Assembly: GCA_015345905.1 (NCBI GenBank)
Contig: JADDTR010000010.1
Location: 310,001 to 374,000 of the forward strand
From: Aotearoamyces nothofagi
Taxonomy: Eukaryota > Ascomycota > Leotiomycetes > Leotiales > Tympanidaceae
DNA: 64,000 bases
Direction of reading: 5' to 3'
The stretch's first letter is position 1. Every line of letters starts with the position of its first letter. The position numbers and the translations under genes are program-made. Positions 11,658 through 22,242 of this stretch are shown here, piece after piece. The notes beneath the pieces are model-generated. The model was not told the DNA's origin, searched no databases, and saw only the letters and a program-made list of their open reading frames with translations.

Positions 11658-11713
<56 letters not shown>

Positions 11714-12800
11714 TACCTACCTACCTACCTACCTACCTACCTACAACCCCCCCCCCCCCCTTTCGAGCCTCCCGAGTCTCTCCCGAGTCTCTCTCGAGTC
11801 TCCTCGAGTCTCATTAGATACCATACCATACCATACCATACCATACCAACAACAGCAACAACAGCAACAACAGCCGCGTTCTAGAAGGCGAGAAGAGACG
11901 TAGAGGGGGGCGGGTGGTGGTTGTTCTTTGTGTGTCTGTGTGTGTGTGTGTGTGTGTATCTCTGTCTCTAGCCTCTAGTCTCTAGTCTCTAGTTTCTATA
12001 CCTCTCTCTAATCTCTAGTCTCTAGTTTCTATACCTCTCTCCCATCTCCCAATCTCTCTCCCAATCCCCATCGCAGAATCTCACAAGCCAAGCCAGTCGA
12101 AGCAGTTCAGTTCAGTCCAGTTCAGATCGATTGATTGATTGATTGATGCGCTGGATGTTTTTTTGCTTGGGTGGGGTTTCTTCTTCTTCTTCTCTTCTCT
12201 CTCTGCCTGGCCTGACTTTGCTGGCTGACTTGCTGGCTGACTGGATAACTGGATAACTTGTTGACTGATCAACTGACTTGCTGGATGACTTGCAGACTGG
12301 ATAACTGGATACTCCAACATTTGGTTTTGAGAAAAGACGAAAGACGAAAGACGAAAGACGAAAGACGAAAGACGAAGCAGGCGGTCGGTCGGTCGGTCTG
12401 TCGGTCTACAACGGCAGGAAGAAGACTGTACCACAGTTACTGTACTGTATATATATGCCTATCTATCTAGCTAGCTAGCTAACAAACCATCAACAGCCAG
12501 CCAGCCAGCCAGGCAGCCAGCCAGGTGAGAGAGAGAGTGACGGCGTTGGCATGACATGACATGGGCGGGTGGAGATGGGAGAGAAGAGATGTGATGGGGT
12601 AGAGAGGCGTTGTATATAATATAAACAGAGCAGGGGGCGGCTGGGCGGTTGTGGATGGGAGAGAAGAGATGGAGGTGAGGGGATGGTCGGGTTAATATTA
12701 CTCTGTCCATCACAATCACTCAAATCTACAGAACCGCCACTCTGATAATCCCTATTCCGAGTTCGTTTTCTTCTGCTAGTATATATCTATACGTCTAGAG
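10844..12800. repeat. Compound microsatellite stretch
   Basis: A dense compound block at 11606-11846 runs TATC units, then CT units, CTAC units, about 13 C, TCTCGAGTC-like units and CCATA units. Further tracts are TG (about 11937-11957), CTAGTCT/CTCT units (about 11970-12060), ATTG (about 12127-12147), six perfect AAAGACG units (12333-12374), GGTC units (about 12383-12402) and CTAG/CTATC units (about 12460-12482). No gene recognised. Confidence 0.75.
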
Positions 12801-15100
12801 CTGTCTGGCTGTCTGGCTGTCTGGCTTTGAATTTTGAATTTTGAATTTTGTTTAGGGAAGATGAGGTGTGTGTTCTGTTTTCTCTTCCTCTGGGGGGGGG
12901 GTTGGCTTCTTCTTTCCCCCTTTCTCCTTTCGCCCTTACTTCTCCCTCCTCCTCCCTCACGCACCCAAGAACTCGAGCCCAGAACATTAAACCCCCCTCC
13001 CCAAACCACCATCCACAGCGCCAGCCCCATACCGGCAGCAACAACGTATAGCCAGCCGCCCCGTCCGGCACGCGCTCAGGGTCAGGGGGGGGGGGGCGGC
13101 AGCAGGCAGCAGGCAGCGTACAGTACCGTACCGTACAGCACAGCATGTAGCGCTCGGCACACGGGCGGCGTGGCGCTGCAGGCAGGGGCAGGGCGGCTTG
13201 CCTTTGCCTTTGCCTTTCCTCTCGGCCCAGAGAGAGAGAAAAAAAAAAGAAAAAGCGCTGCGCTGCGTTGCGTTGCGTCGCGTCGGTTAGTTACACGACC
13301 TTTTTCTGCATCGCCGCATCGCCGCAGACCCCCCGGGCTGGGCTCGGGCTGCGCTCGGGCTCGGACTCGGGCTCGGGTTTGCCGACGGCCGATGGAGCCG
13401 GGACGGCAACAGCGCAGACGCAGACGCACCGGCTCTAATCAGTGCGAGACAACGCTGTATGAGCGTGACGGTTTTTTGTTGTTTTGGTTTTTTATATAAT
13501 AAAAAGAAAGTCTCTTTTCGATTCTTCTTGCATCGCTGCGTTTCGGGAGAGAAGAGAAGAGAGAAAAAGAAAAAGAAGAAGAAACGGTCACCGCTGATCT
13601 TTTCCGACACGCACCGGGCTGGGGTGTGTGGTACGGGTCGGGGCCGTCTCGTCCAGGCGCTTAGAAATAACGGTGAGGAGAAGAGGGGGGGTGAGGGAGG
13701 ACTGCAGAGGGAAAGGGGGGAGGACAGGACAGGACAGGTAGGCGAAGAAGGGAGATCGTGGCTGCTGCTGTTGCTGTCGCTGCTGCTGTTGTGTTTGTCC
13801 ATGTCAGGGGTCGGGGGGTCTTCTCGATCCGCTCCAGTAGAGAGGGGGGGAGATGGAATGGAGGGGGGGTTACACGGTCGCTGGGCACCGGTGGACAAGG
13901 GAAGGCGAACATGCAGCAGCGAGACCGAGTGCTTGATTTGATGATGGGTTGGGCGGGGAACGGGGGCGAAGCCATGGCAGGCACGATAACGTGAGACTGT
14001 TTGCGAGATGGGCACAGGGACCCGTCGCGGTTGCAGCTGAACAGTCGGTCAATCTATCTATCTATCTTGTACGAGCATAGATATATCGGCTGTGACTAGC
14101 CAGCAGGGGGGGGGGGGGGGGGGGGAAACAAGAGGGGGAGAATTATATAAATAAAAAAAAAAAAAATAAAAAAAAAAAAAATAAAAATATAAAAAAAAAT
14201 AATATAATAAAATATAAAAAAAAATAATATAAATATAATATAATAAATAAAACCCCTTTGCACGATTTATACCTGCATGCCGATACACGACACACGACTG
14301 CGATCCCGGACCTGTAGATCCGGCACGCCAAAACCCCGTGCAGTCCCAGGAGAAAAAAAGCCGAGCGGCAGGCAACCAACCAACCCGGGGCTAATCCGCG
14401 CCGAGGAGACTCGGGAGACGGGAAGAGAGAGAGAGAGAGCGCGCCCCCCTCGGTCGGTCAGTGCGGTTGGGCTGGGGCTGGGGCTGGGGCAGGCACAGAT
14501 CGGGAGACGGAGAACGGCGGGCGGGGGCAAGATTTGTGGTGTGGGTTTTCTTTCTGGGTTGGTGCTGTGTGGAGGGGGTTGGGCATCGGAAGGATGAGGT
14601 GGCGGGTTTGGGCTGTGGTGAGGGAGGGGGGTGAGGGAGGAGGGGGAGGGAGGGAGGAGGGGGAGGGAGGGGATGGAGGGAGTGATGGAGAAGGGTGATA
14701 TGTGGGAGAAGAGTGATTTGATGTGAGTGATGTGATGGGAGGGATGGAGAGGAGTGACGTGAAGGATAGGAGTGATATGTGGGAGGGGATGGAGAGGAGT
14801 GACGTGAAGGAGGGAGTAATGTGAAGGAGGGAGTAATGTGAAGGATAGGAGTAATGTGATGGGAGGAGAGGCCCTATCCTGCTTCGGTGAGCGGGCTGGG
14901 ACGGGATGGGATGGGCATCGATGAGGACGGACGAGAAGAGAAGAGAAGAGATGCGGAGGTGAAGCCGTAGTAGAAGTCGTCAGAGATAGTCGAGGACAGA
15001 AAGCACAGTACACTATATCACTATACGGTTACGAACCGGTAGGTGGTAGGTACGGTATAGGTCCGTAGATGGTGCGCTGCTGAGGTCTGGTTTAGTGGTT
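12801..15100. repeat. Low-complexity stretch with long homopolymers
   Basis: Contains a run of 20 G at 14106-14125 followed closely by an A/T-only stretch (about 14147-14252), several G or C runs of 10-13 (about 12890, 13085), GA-rich purine tracts (about 13555-13585, 14610-14690) and pyrimidine/purine strand asymmetry. Open frames here are low complexity (Pro/Ser/Arg) and overlap on both strands. No gene recognised. Confidence 0.7.
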
Positions 15101-15460
15101 GTGGGAGTTGTCGGCGGGCGGGTGTCGACCGGCTTGGAGGGGAGTGGTTGCAGTGGGTGGTGGTGGTTATAGTGAGTGGTTACAGTGAGTGCAGTGAGTG
15201 ATTAAGGTAGGGAGTGATTATATTGAGTGATTAAGGTGAGTGATTACAGTTAGTGATTAAGGTAGTGGGTGATTACAGTAAGTGATTCCAGTAAGTGATT
15301 CCAGTAAGTGGTTGCAGTGGTTACAGTGGTTACAGTAAGTGATCCCAGTCAGTGATTAAGGTAGTGACTGATTATAGTGAGTCAATATAGTGAGCGGTTA
15401 TAGCGATTGCAGTAAGTGATTACATTAAGTGATTGCAGTAAGTGATTATAGTGATCCCAT
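15101..15460 (+). repeat. Imperfect array of CAGTRAGTGATT units
   Basis: Roughly twenty diverged units built on GTGATTACAGTRA / AGTGATTAAGGTAG run head to tail on the plus strand. The array has no open frame of interest and grades at its downstream end into unique sequence. Confidence 0.7.
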
Positions 15461-15779
15461 TCCTTGATCCCCGTACACTCCAGCCAGCGATACAGCACAC
15501 CAACAACCACCAACAAGCCCACACCGCAGAACCCGAAACTGCCGAACCGAGCACCATCGACCGAGCCTAGCACCACCGACCGGCCAGTACCGGATCAACA
15601 GTACAGGCACAGCATAAACAGGTCAGAATCAACAGGCACAGCAGAATCAGCAGGGCGGTGACCCGATGCAGGATCATACTGCACGGCACGGGAACATGCA
15701 GCTGACAGGCACAGTGGCTGGCGGGGGATGTTTGTAGACTGGGGGGAGGGCGAGGGCGGCTGCTTAGTTGGTTGGGGCT

Positions 15780-16660
15780 GGGGAGGTGGCTGGGTGGCTG
15801 GGTTGCTGGATAATTGTAGGTCTGGATGGTTGGATGACTGTATAACTGTAGGTCTAGATAACTAGATTGTCTAGATAACGAGATTGACTAGATAACGAGA
15901 TTGACTAGATAACTAGATTAACTCAACAATAGACTAGATTAAATAGATAGCTGAATAGCTAGATTAAATAGCTAGCTGATATATAATCAATATATAGAAT
16001 AGATAAAATAAGTTACTATAAACTATCTAAAGTTATTAGAGAGCTTGGTTTAGTATATATATATATATATATATATATATACTATCTCTAATTTAATAGT
16101 AAACAGTCTACTTTACTCTATCTATCTTATTTTATCTATTTTATCTACTCTATCTCTCTTTTCTAATAGATATATACTATCTCTTTCTTTTAACAATTTA
16201 TCTCTTCTCTCTTATCTACTATCTTCTCTCTCTTCTCAAAAAAAAAATATAAAAAATATAATCTAAACAATAGATAGAATATAGTAGCAAATACTATATT
16301 ATATTATATTATATTTTACTCTCTACTCTTCTCTCTTTCTATAAGAGAACTCTTTGATATATTATATTCTAGAAGAAGAGAGAGAGAAGAAAGAGATATA
16401 ATAATAGAAAAAGTCTGATTTTATATAAGATATAGCTGCTCTATTGCTCAGATCTGGAAATAGAGCTTTTTGGTTTTGGCTTTGCTTCAGCTTTTTTAGA
16501 AGAGCTTTTGGTTTTTGTAATACTATTTGGCTTTCGATATATTATATATCTCTCTAGCTCTATATCTCTCTATCTATCTATCTATCTCTCTATCTATCTA
16601 TCTCTCTATCTATCTCTCTATCTATCCACCTATCCACCTATCCACCCACCCCTCAACTCC
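15780..16660. other. AT-rich block with short tandem motifs, possible decayed element
   Basis: The stretch drops abruptly to very low GC, with units such as CTAGATAACGAGATTGA (about 15858-15925), a TA run (16053-16080), long TCTATCT-type pyrimidine tracts and a TATC tract (about 16560-16625). Loss of nearly all G and C except in CT/GA contexts is what repeat-induced point mutation leaves in some ascomycetes, so it may be an eroded repeat. No transposase or other protein motif can be read. Confidence 0.45.
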
Positions 16661-16749
16661 TCCCTCTCCTCGCCTCAACCCGCCCTGTCTCTGTCCCTTG
16701 TTTTCTCCAGCTGGCAGTAAGGCCTCCCCTAAGTACATCATCTATATGA

Positions 16750-16966
16750 TGTAGGAGTCCTATAAGCCAATTATCTACATGTAACTTTGTGCCCATGCAG
16801 CCTATCGTCCGGCGTATCTGTACTGTCTACTGTCTGTTCCTGATGACATGCCTTGTAGGGTACATGTCCTCTCGCTTTCCCACTTGGTGATGTTCTTGGT
16901 GTTCTTGTCGCTGTATTCTTATTATATACATATAAAATAGAAAAGAGTCTGGCTGCTTTCGTTACA
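16750..16966 (+). mobile_element. Solo-LTR-like fossil fragment (LTR retrotransposon kin)
   Basis: A 217-bp segment starts TGTAGGAGTCC and ends TTTCGTTACA, giving the TG...CA ends and short terminal inversion usual for LTRs. A TATA-like stretch (TATACATATAAAATAG) lies near the 3' end. No internal region, primer-binding site or partner LTR is next to it, and I see no matching target duplication. It is best read as an old solo LTR, Copia-like by general appearance only. Confidence 0.4.
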
Positions 16967-19120
16967 ATTACAGTTACAGTCCTACGTAATACTGTAATAT
17001 CTCCGCATCACCCAGACGTTCTTGGGGGTCCCCCCCAAACCCCCGAGGTCGCTTCGCTCTGAATCAAATGTCTCCACAGCGACGTATATAACACAGTACA
17101 TAATCCCGCATCAATAAAAAAGACCCGTCTGCACAACCCATCTACGTGTTCTTCTAAAACTCCATCTTACGGCCATCGATCGACTGACTGGTCGATAGCA
17201 GACATGTCTATCACTAATCACATCTCCATCTACCCTGCTCCATCCCATCTATCAGCCACCCCAGCCTACCGGATCCCTTTCCGCGCCAGGGAGGGGGAAG
17301 AAACCCCATAAGAAGGCAGCGCCGGGCTGCTGTGGCTAGAAGTGCGCCCCGTGATATGCACATGCGCTGTCTCTCGTGCAGCAGCAGTGCAGATATGCTA
17401 CAGCGATCCACCACCACGCAGAATACATGGTGCAGGGCAGCCCCAGGCGCAAATCGCATCATCTTTCTCCCCCCCTCTCGTTGCGCTCTTCTCCCTCCGG
17501 GATCAAGGCGAGTCTAAGGCGGGGGGGGGGGATTCTCTTAGTTTAGTTGAAAGCTTTCCCACGGCGCCGGCACGGACCGGATCGGGCCGGGCAGAAACAA
17601 ATCACGTTACGGTAGCAAGGGGGGTCTCCGCGTTTCCGCAAAGCTGCGTAGATTTAGAGATCGCCGGCTGCGGTGCCCGTGCCCCTGGCCTGGATTCCCG
17701 GCGCTCGGGCTCGGGACGATCAGCGCGCCCCTTCCGTTCGGCGCCGGCTCTCGTCTACAGTATATCTGGCCGTGCTCTGCGGTGTCGGCGCCTGGGGATG
17801 GGAGTAACAGAGGTGGAGATGGAGATTATCGTGATAGATGTTGTCGAGATACAGCTTTTCTGTTCTGTTTCTGGCTGGGAGACGAGGCAGGCTCTCTTTC
17901 TCCATATCGGACGGCGTTGAGAAGAGCCACCATCGGCACCTCCTTTTCTTTTTTTTCCTGCTCTTCCCTACACCTCTTTTCCCGGGACAAGCTAGCTCTG
18001 ATTACAGATGCATCGACAGTCGCATCAGACGCTCTTTACCTTTTTTGATTCTTCCTCGCGACCTGTGATATGCATTCAATACATCGCTCTGGATGCAACG
18101 CTGGCAGAAAAAGGGATGCGCGGCAGCATATGAGGACATAAACAGCCAAGGCCTCCTGATCCACAGCACGCGTCTCTTCCATCGACATCACGGTAGCACA
18201 GTTTCCTCTACACCCCTCGCCAGTCCTCTGGACTCGACCTCGCGTGCCGGCGCTCGCGCCTCGTAGAAGAGAAGGAGCCCCCCCCCCCCCAACTCCGTCC
18301 CCCTCTCCGGCGCCAATGCGGATCCGCTCGGCACCCTGCTCTTCAGGGCCTGATCGATCCGCTGGCCGGGGGGCTAGAGATGGATGGATGGTTCACAGAG
18401 TCGTGCTTGGACATTTGGTAGGTGTAGCAGGCATGGAAGCTCGTTCTTGCACAGACACATGGAGGGGGCGACTGCTCCAGCTGTTTTTTATTTATTTTTA
18501 AGACTAGATATCTGATCTCCTTGGGGTATCTCTCGCTAGGGTCTCGACCGCGCCGTATATATATATATATATATATATATGAGCCGTGCACCTGCTATAA
18601 GACTCTAGCCGTGTCCCAGGTCCCATATCCCCTACAACCACACCCCATCTCCATCTCCACCTCCCCTTCCCCCACACCCCAGCCACCACAATCAAAGAGC
18701 CCCCCGCACCCAGGCTCTCAGAGTCTGCCGAGATCCGCGACGGGATCTGCAGTCTGGCTGTCCTGCCCGTGGCGAGGCCCCTTTTATGTGTGAAGTCCCG
18801 TACTTGAATCCTCGTCTGTTAGTCCATCGTCCCGTCAAAGCCTAGAATACTATACTGTATATTTCTCGCGCGGCTCGGCCAGGTCTCAGAGAGAAGGCTG
18901 GCGTGTGCATAATGTGGCGTTCATTCCGGTATGGAAGTATGGGAAGAGGCGTCACGAGGTGTTATATTCGCTAATAAGCAAAGCCGCTGAACACCTGCAG
19001 CGCTACCTTCCGGTGTCTGCAGGGCCCCTTTTCTTTTGTTTTGCTTTTGGGAAACGTCTCATTGTGATGATCTATGATTATTGCAAGCTAAATCTGAAAC
19101 TCGATTCCTAGAGGGATGTC
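16967..19120. other. Transition from repeat desert to gene block, no gene recognised
   Basis: Complexity rises here. Seen are short C and G runs (about 17030, 17518, 18275), a TA run (about 18557-18580) and ordinary mixed sequence from about 18600. Small open frames (up to about 190 codons) have no recognisable motif. The last few hundred bases lie downstream of the TFIP11-like gene, which is transcribed toward this stretch. Confidence 0.6.
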
Positions 19121-21919
19121 CTATCTGTGCGCTAGTTCGAACAGCGCATCCATCTCCTTTCCGAGGTGCGTCCAAACCCCACGCTTGATCTGCGCATAGA
19201 TCTCGTCGCCGCGTAGGTAGATAAGCACTCCGCCCTTGCCAATAGGTGCTGCTGTGACGCGATAGACAGGGCCGTTGGCCTCCAGCGTACTTTTCTCCGG
19301 GATGAATTGCAGCTCGTGCGCCATGCACCAATCTTCAACCTGGTGTCTAAAGGTGACCTCCCCAACTTCAGGTGCCGGATTGGCAGGAGTGCTTCCAACT
19401 GCTTTTGGAACTTCGGCTGTAGCTCTAGCGGCGCTTGGCTTGTTGGGCCAAGAAGGGGCTGGTAGTTCGGATTTAGCCTTGGAGCCAAGATCAAGAGCTT
19501 GGTTGATTAGACTATCTCCCCTTTGCCATTCTGCTTTGACCGCGGGGACGGCGTTGATATCGTCCGGGATGACGCTTCTCCAAAAGTCGAACCAGTCTCT
19601 GATTTCTAGATAGTTGACACTATCAAGTGTGAGCCATTGATGTAGAACGTCATGCCACATTGGGAACATCTCGTCAACAAGTAGCTGGCCGACGATGCGT
19701 GAGCCTAGGATATCATGCCACTCGAATGCGTTTTCCAAATACTGCATAAAAGGTTCTTGATCCTGTGGAGCAACCTGAAAATTCGCCCTGAAGAATCTCG
19801 CCAGGTTAGGGAGGACATGGTTTACTATCAGTGGCGTCCACTGGTCGCTCTGGCTACTGGGCTTAAGTACCGCCCGCCATTGTTTCAGACCGGGAACTAC
19901 ACCACGACGGAAATCCCACGCATCAATAAGGTGTCTAAATTTGCGCTTCACATCGCTGACGAGACCAGCAGAGCTCTTAGGATCTGCGTGGTGAGCAGCT
20001 AGATATTGCAGCCACGGGAAGAGCCACAGATGAGGTAGAGAGCTAGCTCTCTTTTTCTTGGGGTTCCATGCCGCCACAGCTTCATCTAGCTTGCGTACTA
20101 CCAATTGATCGACGATTTGCGAACGTATAAATGGCGGGAGAAGACCTTCCCAAGCTTCTAGTAAGGCCTGAAGGGGAGTTGGATCATGCACATCCCAAGT
20201 ATTAGTGATGGCAGATCGAACTTTCGGAAGCCATACGGTATACATCATAGTCTCGAATGGGGTTGTTTTATGTGAGCGGTGGTATATGCCGTTGCTTATT
20301 GCAGAGAGCTGCCCCGGTAGCACACTGTCGTTTGTTTGTTTTGAAGCAATTCCCAAGAGCTCACGAATACTGTAGAGGGCGGGAGCAAACCCACCAGGTG
20401 CCACACCGCTGAGCTTGGGATCTTCGAGAGGCTGCCAGCCTTCTGTAGCTTGACGAAAGAAGGGATGCACCGCAGCCACAGCTATACTTGCCAACTCCTC
20501 ATTCCCAGTTACCCCCAAAGCTTCGACATCTGTCAAGGCTTTAATGACAGGGTCCCACTGCCCGTCTCTGGTAGATTCGGAAAGTCCTTGCACGGTATTT
20601 TCGGCCGAACTAATTTGATCCAAGGCAGCCTTTTGCTCATTGACTACCTGTTGTTGCTGCAAGATCTCCATTTCAACCCATGCTTTGCGTTCCTCGAGAT
20701 TCTTCCATTCTTCCACAAATGATCCGAGGTCATTTTGGGCTCGACGAGCCAGCTTTCTAGCTTCAACCAGCTCAGTAGACTCTACACCAGCGGTAGGTGT
20801 CAATAGCCCAGACGTCGATGTCAGTAACTTCTGCCCCGGACCTGTCATGTCAAGGATAGGAGTAAACGCATCTGGGATCTTTAAGCCTGGGGCGGCTCTC
20901 TGCAGCTCTGGCAAGCTCTGATACTTTGTCTTTGGGCGACGTTTTGGCGTACTTGTACCACTATCCGGCCTACCTATCTTAGGCTTGCGCCGGCGCTTCT
21001 TCTCCTCCTCCTCTGAATCATCTAGCACCTCTCCTCTTCTGGCAGCTTGGCGCTTCTCTTCTTCCTTTTCCTGTTTTGACTTCTCCCTCACTGCGCCAAG
21101 ACCCACACCTTGAGGGCGCAGCTGGACCTCAATAACGCCACTGCGACCTTGGCCTTCTTTACCGAGACCTTGACCCTCCTTGTAACCCATTTTTGCCATC
21201 ATTCTTGCTGCAAATGATCCCGCATTAACAGGCGTAGCTTTCTGAGATCCACCACCACGTCCATGCTTGCTAGCTATAGGAGTTGAGAATGCGCTTGGTA
21301 AAGCTGCCCTTGGTGCCGCTTGCTTATCATCATCGATGCCTTGAAGAATCGGCACAGCGGCAGAAGATGGTACAAATCCTCTACCCAAAGGTGAAGCACT
21401 CGCAGTAGCAAGTCCAACCCTTCGCACGGCAGGACTTTGCCACCCAAGTCCACCAGAAGCCCTGGTAGATCCAAGGCCTACTCCTGCCTTTGAGGCTCCC
21501 AATCCTGCTCTTAAGCCAGCAGTCTCCTCATCCTCACCAATGCCTTCCATTTCCACATCGTCATCGCCGTCCGCATCCTCTGGGTACGCCGCAGCATCAT
21601 CCTCGTTTTCATCCTCATTGCTGTTATCTTCGTCTTCGTCATTGGATTTCTGGCCCGGTCGTACAAATGCCATTCCTTTGGTCCTCATATTCTTATTTTT
21701 CCATCTTTTTCCTGGCCCTTCATCCTCGCTCTCGCTGCCAAATATCCCCAGAGCTGCGCTCTCTTTGGCGTCTCGTCCCGTCCTCCTCCGTTTTCGCGGG
21801 TTGTAGTCTACGAACTCGTCGCCATTTGGATCGGTCGAAGGATGGAGGAAGTCGTCTTGGTCCTCATCCGAGTCTTCAGAGGATGAACCACCAGCAAAGG
21901 CGTTCATACTACGTGACAT
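19121..21919 (-). CDS. TFIP11/Spp382 (Ntr1)-like G-patch spliceosome-disassembly factor
   Basis: A single exon of 932 aa. The frame extends upstream to 22126, but the ATG at 21919 (MSRSMNAFAGG) is the sensible start because the extra 69 residues are unlike the family. Order: acidic N-terminal TIP-type segment (1-130) with a basic patch RKRRR; a G-patch at about 235-281 (AARMMAKMGYKEGQGLGKEG); a Lys/Glu-rich linker; a coiled-coil stretch; and a long C-terminal GCFC-like helical region ending in the IYAQIKRGVWTHLG segment. Family members recruit and activate the DEAH helicase Prp43 to release lariat introns and disassemble spent spliceosomes in the nucleus. Length and domain order match the family. 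Confidence 0.92.
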   Translation of the reverse strand: MSRSMNAFAGGSSSEDSDEDQDDFLHPSTDPNGDEFVDYNPRKRRRTGRDAKESAALGIFGSESEDEGPGKRWKNKNMRTKGMAFVRPGQKSNDEDEDNSNEDENEDDAAAYPEDADGDDDVEMEGIGEDEETAGLRAGLGASKAGVGLGSTRASGGLGWQSPAVRRVGLATASASPLGRGFVPSSAAVPILQGIDDDKQAAPRAALPSAFSTPIASKHGRGGGSQKATPVNAGSFAARMMAKMGYKEGQGLGKEGQGRSGVIEVQLRPQGVGLGAVREKSKQEKEEEKRQAARRGEVLDDSEEEEKKRRRKPKIGRPDSGTSTPKRRPKTKYQSLPELQRAAPGLKIPDAFTPILDMTGPGQKLLTSTSGLLTPTAGVESTELVEARKLARRAQNDLGSFVEEWKNLEERKAWVEMEILQQQQVVNEQKAALDQISSAENTVQGLSESTRDGQWDPVIKALTDVEALGVTGNEELASIAVAAVHPFFRQATEGWQPLEDPKLSGVAPGGFAPALYSIRELLGIASKQTNDSVLPGQLSAISNGIYHRSHKTTPFETMMYTVWLPKVRSAITNTWDVHDPTPLQALLEAWEGLLPPFIRSQIVDQLVVRKLDEAVAAWNPKKKRASSLPHLWLFPWLQYLAAHHADPKSSAGLVSDVKRKFRHLIDAWDFRRGVVPGLKQWRAVLKPSSQSDQWTPLIVNHVLPNLARFFRANFQVAPQDQEPFMQYLENAFEWHDILGSRIVGQLLVDEMFPMWHDVLHQWLTLDSVNYLEIRDWFDFWRSVIPDDINAVPAVKAEWQRGDSLINQALDLGSKAKSELPAPSWPNKPSAARATAEVPKAVGSTPANPAPEVGEVTFRHQVEDWCMAHELQFIPEKSTLEANGPVYRVTAAPIGKGGVLIYLRGDEIYAQIKRGVWTHLGKEMDALFELAHR

Positions 21920-22242
21920 CTTGAGCAAGCGAGTGGACGACTCTAGAATTGCGAGCTTGAATTGCTTAATCTTGATGGCCAAAAGATATGTATAGGCAGA
22001 ACTTCGGTAAATAGCCCATACATAACTACTAGCGCAAGAATCGGTCACGTGAAAAGTGCATTTAATATGGCGAGGGACAAATCGAATTATGTCATATTTA
22101 TAAGTGTGTTCCCTATAGGGAATCATAATATAGACATGCTAAAAGCATAACGGTCATGATATCGTAGCCAAGTCAGTACCCATTGCCCGCCAGCCAATAC
22201 CAATGCCATCGCCATTGCAACTCCCCAACTCCACGATTGTGA
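21920..22242. other. Intergenic, promoter side of the G-patch gene
   Basis: The 323 bp lie between the stop of PAC1 and the start of the downstream minus-strand G-patch gene. It is moderately AT-rich with no repeat or RNA gene visible, and must hold the PAC1 terminator and the promoter of the G-patch gene. Confidence 0.6.

Noticed and set aside
12834-13499. 221-codon plus-strand frame
   Set aside because: Encodes simple-repeat translation with equally long frames on the opposite strand; no splice-supported or conserved segment.
14267-15013. 248-codon minus-strand frame rich in Pro/Ser/His
   Set aside because: Arises from purine-rich tandem repeats on the plus strand; no motif.
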